The notes under the pieces are model-generated. The model was not told the DNA's origin, made no database searches, and saw only the letters and a list, made by a program, of their open reading frames with translations. From Candidatus Rhabdochlamydia sp. (GTDB taxonomy: Bacteria; Chlamydiota; Chlamydiia; Chlamydiales; Rhabdochlamydiaceae), in assembly GCA_030044075.1 (NCBI GenBank), contig JASHWM010000202.1:1-6618 (forward strand): DNA of 6,618 nucleotides, in the 5' to 3' direction. The translations under genes were made by a program, and so were the position numbers. Numbering within the stretch: position 1 is the stretch's first letter; every line of letters begins with the position of its first letter. Shown here one piece after another: positions 1 through 5,211 of this stretch.

Positions 1-437
1 AGGACTTCCACAACTTCTTGAAGGAGTTTTCCTTTGAGCCCTTTTGCCTCATATAATGCCCGAAGTTCTTCTTTCTCTTGGGCCCTATGATGCTCGATCT
101 CCCACCTTTCTTCTTCAATGAGCCGGTGAAGCCTTTCAAGGCGGGACCAACCTAAAAGGGCGCTACGACCCGTTTTCCATACGAGCCATCCAAGAGAGAA
201 AATAAGGAGGAATTTCCAAGTAGAAATGGTGAAGAGGAGGAAAAAAAAAGTGGTATAAAGAAGCAGCAGCGCTATAAGAGTTTCCCTAAGAGAATCGATG
301 GCGGCCATTTTGTGGCCTGAGAGTTCCAGGCCATGGATTTCCATGCTTGCGGACATCCCTTTGGCCCTTGCCTGCTTTAAATGTTCTAGGACTTCCTTCC
401 CGTGAAAATGCCTTGGCTTAGAAGAAGCTGTATTCAT
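1..437 (-). CDS. VIT1/CCC1-like membrane protein, 3' end beyond window
   Basis: This open frame encodes 145 residues and runs off the left edge without a stop, so the C-terminus is missing. The ATG at 437 is chosen because an AGAAGG Shine-Dalgarno lies 5 nt upstream; the gene then overlaps the end of the aminopeptidase gene by 20 bp. The protein has a soluble N-terminus rich in histidine (H10, H12, H19, H35, H42), two adjoining hydrophobic segments (about residues 53-71 and 74-87), and a long charged helix (about 98-145). That helix is rich in Glu (E108-E110, E113, E115, E121, E123, E124) and contains EELRALYEAKGL at 123-134. This pattern resembles the cytosolic metal-binding helices of VIT1/CCC1 iron/manganese transporters, where Glu residues bind the metal. 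The N-terminus does not look like the canonical first VIT helix, so this may be a divergent or chlamydial subtype. The family call is from memory of the motif; metal transport is inference. Confidence 0.6.
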   Translation of the reverse strand, partial: MNTASSKPRHFHGKEVLEHLKQARAKGMSASMEIHGLELSGHKMAAIDSLRETLIALLLLYTTFFFLLFTISTWKFLLIFSLGWLVWKTGRSALLGWSRLERLHRLIEEERWEIEHHRAQEKEELRALYEAKGLKGKLLQEVVEV

Positions 438-1719
438 TAGGGCCTTCTTGTAAGACATGGGTGAGAAGCTGGCACATGTCGATATGGTCTTGGCAGGCGA
501 TCACCTCCCTGATCGAATGCATGGAGAGCTGGGCAATTCCGATATCCACAGTTTTTATTCCAAGCGCCTCAGCAATGATCGGCCCAAGAGTGCTTCCGCC
601 TGGAAGGTCTGAACGATTGACATATTTCTGGTAGGGGAGGTTCAATTTTTTACAAAGGTGGATCACAAGAGACGATGCTGTTGCCTCCGAAGCGTATTTT
701 TGGTTTGCATTCGACTTGATCACGACCCCCTGGCCTAAAAACGGTTGATGGTTTGGATCGTACTTATCAGGGAATGCTGGATTGAACGCATGAGCGACAT
801 CAACAGAAACGGCAAGGGACCGTTTCTTTAGTTGAAAGAACTCTTCTTCGCTGCCGCCTAGCAGAAGATGGATCCTTTTCAATAAATCAGAAAGAAAAGG
901 AGCGGCGGCGTCTCTTGTATTTGACCCGATCTCTTCGCTATCGCAGAAAACAGCCAGTTGCAAAAGATGGGGGTCTATGCTTTTGCTGAAGATCATTCCG
1001 GCCATGCAGGCATGGGCGCTGATCAAGTTGTCAAGGCGGTAGGAAGCGAGCATTTCGCCCTGTATTCCAAGTTTTCTAGGGCCCTCTAAAGGAACTAAAA
1101 ATAAATCAAAGGCAAGCAGGTCGTTGAAGAACACATGCCTGCGAAGCAAAGACTCCAGGTAGTTTTTTTGCTTGTCTGTATCTGGTTCAAGAGTTGCAAT
1201 CGGGCAGAGATGGTCTTGCTTGTTAACAATAAAACCCTTTTCATTTTTATCCTTTTCCAGATGGATGGCAAGTTCCGGGATGAATAAGGGAGCGTCGTCA
1301 ATATGGACAAGTTTCTCTTCAATGATATTATCTTGATTGGTGTAGACAATTTTTCCAGCAATCCCCAGGTCTCGGTTGAGCCATGAGTGCAAGATCGGAC
1401 CGCCATAGACTTCTGTCTCAAAGCTGACCATGTGGTTTTTTGCAATCTCAGGCCGAGGCTTGATCTTTAATGCAGGACTGTCGGTATGGGAAGAAAGCAG
1501 GATCGCCTGTTGGAGCTTTTCCTTTGGGACTGTAAATGCGCAAAGAGACCCGCCCCTGATGACAAAATAGCTCTTTCCAGGTTGAAGCTGCCAGTTGTCT
1601 TCTTCACGAAGGGGGATGAAGTCATGGGAAGCAAAGCGGTTGCTCATTTCCAAAGAAGCATGCCAAGACGTAGGAGAGGCTTGTAAAAATCTGATACAGT
1701 CTTCCAAAATATGCGACAT
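418..1719 (-). CDS. apeB: M18 family metallo-aminopeptidase (aspartyl aminopeptidase type)
   Basis: This 433-residue protein is a full-length M18 peptidase, a family of cytosolic two-metal enzymes that remove N-terminal residues, often acidic ones, from peptides. The expected metal ligands and catalytic residues are all visible: H78 and D80 in SSHTDSP, D230 in YRLDNL, E262 and E263 in DSEEIGS, D307 in SVDVAHAFNP, and H401 in LSMHSIRE. Further family landmarks are LNRDLGIAGK near 114-123 and DLPGGSTLGP at 371-380. Length is normal for the family (about 425-480). The ATG at 1719 begins 7 bp after the serS stop, with only a short AGG-type ribosome site that overlaps that stop, so translation may be coupled to serS. 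The gene belongs to the minus-strand cluster serS, apeB, VIT-like gene. Likely role: recycling peptides to amino acids, useful to a host-dependent bacterium (inference). Substrate preference cannot be read from the sequence. Confidence 0.93.
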   Translation of the reverse strand: MSHILEDCIRFLQASPTSWHASLEMSNRFASHDFIPLREEDNWQLQPGKSYFVIRGGSLCAFTVPKEKLQQAILLSSHTDSPALKIKPRPEIAKNHMVSFETEVYGGPILHSWLNRDLGIAGKIVYTNQDNIIEEKLVHIDDAPLFIPELAIHLEKDKNEKGFIVNKQDHLCPIATLEPDTDKQKNYLESLLRRHVFFNDLLAFDLFLVPLEGPRKLGIQGEMLASYRLDNLISAHACMAGMIFSKSIDPHLLQLAVFCDSEEIGSNTRDAAAPFLSDLLKRIHLLLGGSEEEFFQLKKRSLAVSVDVAHAFNPAFPDKYDPNHQPFLGQGVVIKSNANQKYASEATASSLVIHLCKKLNLPYQKYVNRSDLPGGSTLGPIIAEALGIKTVDIGIAQLSMHSIREVIACQDHIDMCQLLTHVLQEGPNEYSFF

Positions 1720-1726
1720 GTTTTGC

Positions 1727-3007
1727 CTATTTTTGTGGAGTGATTTCTTTTATACCGTGTAAATACTTGTGGAGCACTTCAGGAATGGCCACAGAACCGT
1801 CCTCTCTTTGATTGTTCTCAAGGAGTGCGACCATCAGGCGGGAAGTGGCAAGGCCCGAGCCATTGAGGGTATGGACAAGTTCTGGCTTTTCCTCTTTCTT
1901 GCGATAGCGGATCTGGGAGCGCCTTGCCTGATAATCTGTGCAATTAGAAACAGATGACACTTCATAATACCTGTTCTGCCCTGGGAGCCATACTTCAATG
2001 TCGACCGTTTTTGCAGCGCCAAAGGACATATCGCCAGTAACAAGGAGCATGTTGCGGTAGTGCAAGTTCAGGCCCTGGAGAACCTCTTCAGCGCTAGAGA
2101 GCATCTCTTCGAACATTTGCTCGCTTGCAAAAGGGGTGGTAAAGCAAAACATCTCTACCTTATTAAACTGATGGACCCGGATCAGTCCGCGCTCTTGGCT
2201 GCCTGCTGCACCGGCCTCCCTGCGGAAACAGGGAGTATAGGAAACGTATTTTAAGGGAAGCTGCTGCTCGTCCAATATCTCATCGAAGTGGAGGCCGTTG
2301 ATGGCGACTTCCGATGTGGGGATAAGATAGAGGTGGTAGTCATCGTCACGGATCTTAAAGAGCTGCTTTTCAAATTTTGGGAGCTGCCCTGCGCCAAACA
2401 TGATCTCTGGCCTTACAACATGTGGGACCATGAGCTGGGTGAACCCATTTTTTAAGTGGACTTCAAGCATGTAGTTCAATAGGGCCCATTCAAGCCTTGC
2501 ACCTAGGTTGGTATAGACCGGCCAGTTGCTGCCGGCGAGCTTTGCGCCGCGCTTGAAGTCGAAAAGGTGGAGGGATTCGTTGAGCTCGACATGATTTTTA
2601 AAGGGGAAGGAGAATTCCTTTTTTATCCCATGGGTCTTAATGCAGACGTTTTCTTTTGGGTCCAAAGAGACCTTTATATTGTCCATAGGAAGGTTTGGAA
2701 AAGCAGACAGTTTGTTTTCACAGTCCTCTTCCAGTTGTTTTTGTGCTTGGTCAAATGCAGCGATCTTTTCATGCATGCCGGAAACTTCCTGCATCAAGAG
2801 GGCTGTGTCATCTCCCATCCTTTTTTTCTCGCCGATCCATTTGGACATTTGATTGCGCTTTGCTTTGAGCTCCTCGACCTCAACTTTGATGTCTCGAATT
2901 TTCTCGTCTAAGGCAACGACTTCGGAAAGATCGGCGTCAGGCTCTTTTGTTTTGAGCTTCGCTTCCACTGCCTTGCGATCTTTTCGAATTTGTTTGATAT
3001 CAAGCAT
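1727..3007 (-). CDS. serS: Seryl-tRNA synthetase
   Basis: This 426-residue cytosolic enzyme charges tRNA-Ser, and tRNA-Sec where present, with serine, using ATP. The length is typical for bacterial SerRS. The N-terminal arm (about residues 27-105) is strongly charged and helical, as expected for the long antiparallel coiled coil that grips the tRNA variable arm. The class II core follows: a motif 1 region around 173-200 ending in VPHVVRP, the serine-site TSEV at 231-234, motif 2 around 257-285 with CFRREAGAAGSQERGL, the SNCTDYQARR block at 354-363, and motif 3 GSGLATSR at 383-390 with the ATP-contacting Arg390. The ATG at 3007 is supported by a GAGG ribosome site 5 nt upstream and by the conserved MLDIKQIRKD start. 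It is the first gene of the minus-strand cluster and has a good promoter just upstream. Nothing is missing from the active site. Confidence 0.98.
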   Translation of the reverse strand: MLDIKQIRKDRKAVEAKLKTKEPDADLSEVVALDEKIRDIKVEVEELKAKRNQMSKWIGEKKRMGDDTALLMQEVSGMHEKIAAFDQAQKQLEEDCENKLSAFPNLPMDNIKVSLDPKENVCIKTHGIKKEFSFPFKNHVELNESLHLFDFKRGAKLAGSNWPVYTNLGARLEWALLNYMLEVHLKNGFTQLMVPHVVRPEIMFGAGQLPKFEKQLFKIRDDDYHLYLIPTSEVAINGLHFDEILDEQQLPLKYVSYTPCFRREAGAAGSQERGLIRVHQFNKVEMFCFTTPFASEQMFEEMLSSAEEVLQGLNLHYRNMLLVTGDMSFGAAKTVDIEVWLPGQNRYYEVSSVSNCTDYQARRSQIRYRKKEEKPELVHTLNGSGLATSRLMVALLENNQREDGSVAIPEVLHKYLHGIKEITPQK

Positions 3008-3029
3008 AAAAACCTCGCTAAAGAGAAAA

Positions 3030-3059
3030 ACTATAGAATTTTGTTTGCTAAAAAGTCAA
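3030..3059 (-). promoter_or_regulatory. Candidate sigma-70-type promoter for serS cluster
   Basis: On the minus strand a -35 box TTGACT (3059-3054) and a -10 box TATAGT (3035-3030) are separated by 18 bp, each matching consensus at five of six positions. Transcription would begin near 3023, leaving a leader of about 16 nt that just includes the GAGG ribosome site (3016-3013) before the serS ATG at 3007. The -35 box overlaps the left arm of the inverted repeat at 3056-3092, so a protein bound there could block the promoter. Confidence 0.6.
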
Positions 3060-3092
3060 TGCTATGGAATCGCTAAAGGAAAATAGCATTGA
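3056..3092. repeat. Perfect 10-bp inverted repeat in divergent spacer
   Basis: TCAATGCTAT at 3056-3065 is the exact reverse complement of ATAGCATTGA at 3083-3092, with a 17-nt spacer. The left arm covers most of the serS -35 box, and the right arm ends one base before the AAGGG ribosome site (3093-3097) of the EamA gene. It could be an operator for a dimeric regulator or an RNA hairpin in the transporter leader that affects ribosome access. Which of these applies, if either, cannot be decided from the sequence. Confidence 0.6.
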
Positions 3093-3102
3093 AAGGGAAA
3101 AA

Positions 3103-4005
3103 ATGACCCGATCTTTTGAAAAGGGCGCATTGTTTATGGCGCTTTCTGGGATAAGCGGAAGTTTTTTCGCCTTGTTTATTAAACTTGGCATCAAGATCCC
3201 TTCGATCCCGATCCTTGTTTTTTTTCGTTTCGTCATCCCTTTTTTGATGATCCTTCCTTTTGCATTCTTTCATAAAGTGTTCAAAATTAAGGAGATTATT
3301 CATGAATTGCGCAAACAGCTCATCAGAGGGCTGTTCGTCGCAGCAGGACAGTATTGTTTTTTTTACTACCTTGTTTCGGCATCCTTGTTAAATGCGACGA
3401 TGATCTTGAATTTCAGCATGGTGATGATCGTCCTGATCTCAAAATTCTTTTATAAGCACCATGTTTCGGGGTTCACATGGTTCACAGTCTTCTTCTCCCT
3501 TGGGGGCGTCTATTTGATCTTGAAGCCCGACCAGGGGATCTTTGACGCCTCAGGACTTCTGGGGCTTTTTGCCGCATTTTCTCTTGCAGTCTCTCAAATT
3601 ATTTATGGCAAGCATGCGGAAGAGGGGGATATGGTAAAAAATATTTTTTATTTCTTGCTTATCCCTACTATAGCGAGTTTTGTTGTTTTATCCTGCCTGG
3701 CAATTGTTTCTCCGGAAACCATGGAGTCTATGGAGCTTTCCATTTCAAAAAATATTTCCTATTCTGCTGTCTGTCTTTTGGGAATGGGGGTGAGCAGTCT
3801 TTCAAACCAGCTTTTGCGGGGAATCGCCTATGTTCATGCAAGACCTTCTGTGTTAGCCCCTCTGATGTACATTGCTGTTGTTTTTTCTGCGAGCTTTGAC
3901 TATTTTCTTTTCAATCACATTCCTGATTTTGCATCTTTAATTGGCATTTTAATAATATTATTCGGAACTATAATGCAGTTTATTGCAAATAGAAGAAATG
4001 TTTAA
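3103..4005 (+). CDS. EamA/DMT superfamily transporter
   Basis: This is a 300-residue inner-membrane protein made of two EamA repeats of about five transmembrane helices each (about residues 8-140 and 150-295), the standard layout of the drug/metabolite transporter superfamily. The second repeat ends in the usual pattern of a helix starting at RPSVLAPLMY, a short loop FNHIPDF, and a final helix LIGILIILFGTIM, followed by a basic tail ANRRNV. The ATG at 3103 is preferred because AAGGG lies 5 nt upstream. An in-frame ATG at 3064 would add 13 polar residues but has no ribosome site and falls inside the inverted repeat. The gene is divergent from serS. Substrate is unknown: DMT proteins carry amino acids, nucleotide sugars or other metabolites, and one chlamydial member is known to carry S-adenosylmethionine, but nothing here selects a substrate. 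Confidence 0.88.
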   Translation: MTRSFEKGALFMALSGISGSFFALFIKLGIKIPSIPILVFFRFVIPFLMILPFAFFHKVFKIKEIIHELRKQLIRGLFVAAGQYCFFYYLVSASLLNATMILNFSMVMIVLISKFFYKHHVSGFTWFTVFFSLGGVYLILKPDQGIFDASGLLGLFAAFSLAVSQIIYGKHAEEGDMVKNIFYFLLIPTIASFVVLSCLAIVSPETMESMELSISKNISYSAVCLLGMGVSSLSNQLLRGIAYVHARPSVLAPLMYIAVVFSASFDYFLFNHIPDFASLIGILIILFGTIMQFIANRRNV

Positions 4006-4035
4006 TGATTTAATAAAAAATTATTAACAATTAAA
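4001..4035. repeat. A/T-only imperfect hairpin after the transporter gene
   Basis: TTAATAA (4010-4016) and TTATTAA (4021-4027) are perfect complements around an AAAA loop, and TTTAAT (4001-4006) pairs with ATTAAA (4030-4035) outside a small internal loop. All pairs are A-T and no T tract follows directly, so this is not a convincing intrinsic terminator. It overlaps the transporter stop codon (4003-4005). It may simply reflect the A/T richness of the 4006-4111 spacer. Confidence 0.35.
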
Positions 4036-4041
4036 GATAAT

Positions 4042-4069
4042 TTGCGAGGTTTTTTCTTGATCTTAGAAT
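4042..4069 (+). promoter_or_regulatory. Candidate promoter for the UPF0158 and E1 genes
   Basis: A -35-like TTGCGA (4042-4047) and a -10-like TAGAAT (4064-4069) are 16 bp apart, matching consensus at four and five of six positions. Transcription would start near 4076, giving a leader of about 35 nt with an AAGG ribosome site (4101-4104) 7 nt before the ATG at 4112. In an A/T-rich spacer such matches arise easily, so this is tentative. Confidence 0.4.
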
Positions 4070-4111
4070 AGGATCTATGATAGCCTAAACATTTTTATAC
4101 AAGGTACAATC

Positions 4112-5206
4112 ATGGACAACGCACTCCCCAAAGCTCAAAATCCTTTGATTCTTCGTTTCCACCGCTTATTGGACGCTTTTGCCAAATCAGATGATGAAAG
4201 GGATTTCTACCTGGACCGTTTGGAAGGGTTTATTTTTTATGTGGATTTGGACAAGACGCAGAAAGAGCTTGATGACCTCGATGAAGAGATCGTAAGGAAC
4301 GCGGCGCGCTATTGCCTAATTCCTAAAATGACCTTTTATGAAACTAAAAAATTTATGGAAGGGTTTGTCAATGAAAAAGTTTATGACATCGATACTAAAG
4401 AAAAGCTCCTGGACGTGATCCAATCAAAAGATGCCAGGGAGAATTTTTTGGAGTTCATTTATGACCATTTGACAGAACTTGAAAAATGGCAGCAGTATTA
4501 CCATGAGCGTTCGCGCATACGGATCATCGAATGGCTCCGGAACGAAAAGATCCAGTTTGTATTTGAAGAAGATTTGGACCTGCCCAGAAATATTGTTGAA
4601 AAGCTTAAAAAACATCTTTTTGATGCCAAAGTCCAAAAAGATGTCGCCTCTGCAAGGGAAAGCCTTTTAAGCAAAGCAAGAACGTATTATTCCAATGAGG
4701 CGCTCAACCCGCGCCCAAAGCGGGGACGTCCGCCAAAACAGGTTGCAAAGGTGGAGACAGAACTTCAGGTGACGCCGGACATCTATATTCATGTCCCCCC
4801 TGCAATTCGCCTTTTCTTATACCTGCCAGATATTTCCAGCCCGTCAGCTGTCACGTTCTCAGCTAGGTTCGACAATGAGGCGCAGCTCCTTGCAAGTTTA
4901 AGGGGCAGCTCAAGGGAAAAGGTCGACACCAAGTTAGAAGCATTGTCACAGCGTTTGGAGTCTTTAAGACATTTATCCAGCCGCCTTTCGAAAATGGAAG
5001 AAATCGGAATTGTAGAAGGAGAGGATAGGCTCTTGAAAGCAGTAAGCCAGGTTGAGGAGAAAGCTGAAAAAGGGATCCTGGGCGTAGTGAAGGGCTTTTT
5101 ACCAAAAGGCGCAGAAGAAGCAGAAAAAAAACCGAAAGAAACCGCGAAATCCGCTGCTGTCAAAAAAGTTACGCCTATTATTTCTAAAACCAAACCTAAA
5201 AAATAA
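4112..5206 (+). CDS. UPF0158-domain protein with AT-hook and Lys-rich tail
   Basis: This 364-residue soluble protein has no signal peptide or membrane segment. Residues about 28-175 resemble the UPF0158 family of unknown function: FYLDRLEGFIFYVD, then IPKMTFYETKKFMEGF, then a Trp/Arg-rich stretch ending in IIEWLRNEKIQFVFEE. The family occurs in Chlamydiae and other bacteria. What follows is unusual. PKRGRPPK at 202-209 is an exact AT-hook core of the kind that inserts into the minor groove of A/T-rich DNA. A less recognisable segment (220-262) follows, then a charged helical stretch likely to form a coiled coil (about 265-320), and finally a tail (331-364) with 11 lysines in 34 residues plus Ala and Pro, reminiscent of histone-like proteins. 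The ATG at 4112 has AAGG 7 nt upstream. DNA binding is inferred from the AT-hook and tail; the actual role is unknown. The fused E1 gene starts 5 bp downstream. Confidence 0.85.
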   Translation: MDNALPKAQNPLILRFHRLLDAFAKSDDERDFYLDRLEGFIFYVDLDKTQKELDDLDEEIVRNAARYCLIPKMTFYETKKFMEGFVNEKVYDIDTKEKLLDVIQSKDARENFLEFIYDHLTELEKWQQYYHERSRIRIIEWLRNEKIQFVFEEDLDLPRNIVEKLKKHLFDAKVQKDVASARESLLSKARTYYSNEALNPRPKRGRPPKQVAKVETELQVTPDIYIHVPPAIRLFLYLPDISSPSAVTFSARFDNEAQLLASLRGSSREKVDTKLEALSQRLESLRHLSSRLSKMEEIGIVEGEDRLLKAVSQVEEKAEKGILGVVKGFLPKGAEEAEKKPKETAKSAAVKKVTPIISKTKPKK

Positions 5207-5211
5207 TATTT

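Noticed and set aside
2567..2911. 114-residue plus-strand open frame opposite serS
   Set aside because: It is antisense to the serS coiled-coil region, has no ribosome site or motif, and serS is unambiguous.
4036..4064. Possible intrinsic terminator using the T run near 4050-4055
   Set aside because: No G/C-rich stem precedes the T run; the only pairing found is a 5-bp AAGAT/ATCTT match across a long loop.
4057..4081. Alternative promoter TTGATC with TATGAT upstream of the UPF0158 gene
   Set aside because: The spacer between the two boxes is only 13 bp, too short for a normal sigma-70-type promoter; the TTGCGA/TAGAAT pair is better spaced.
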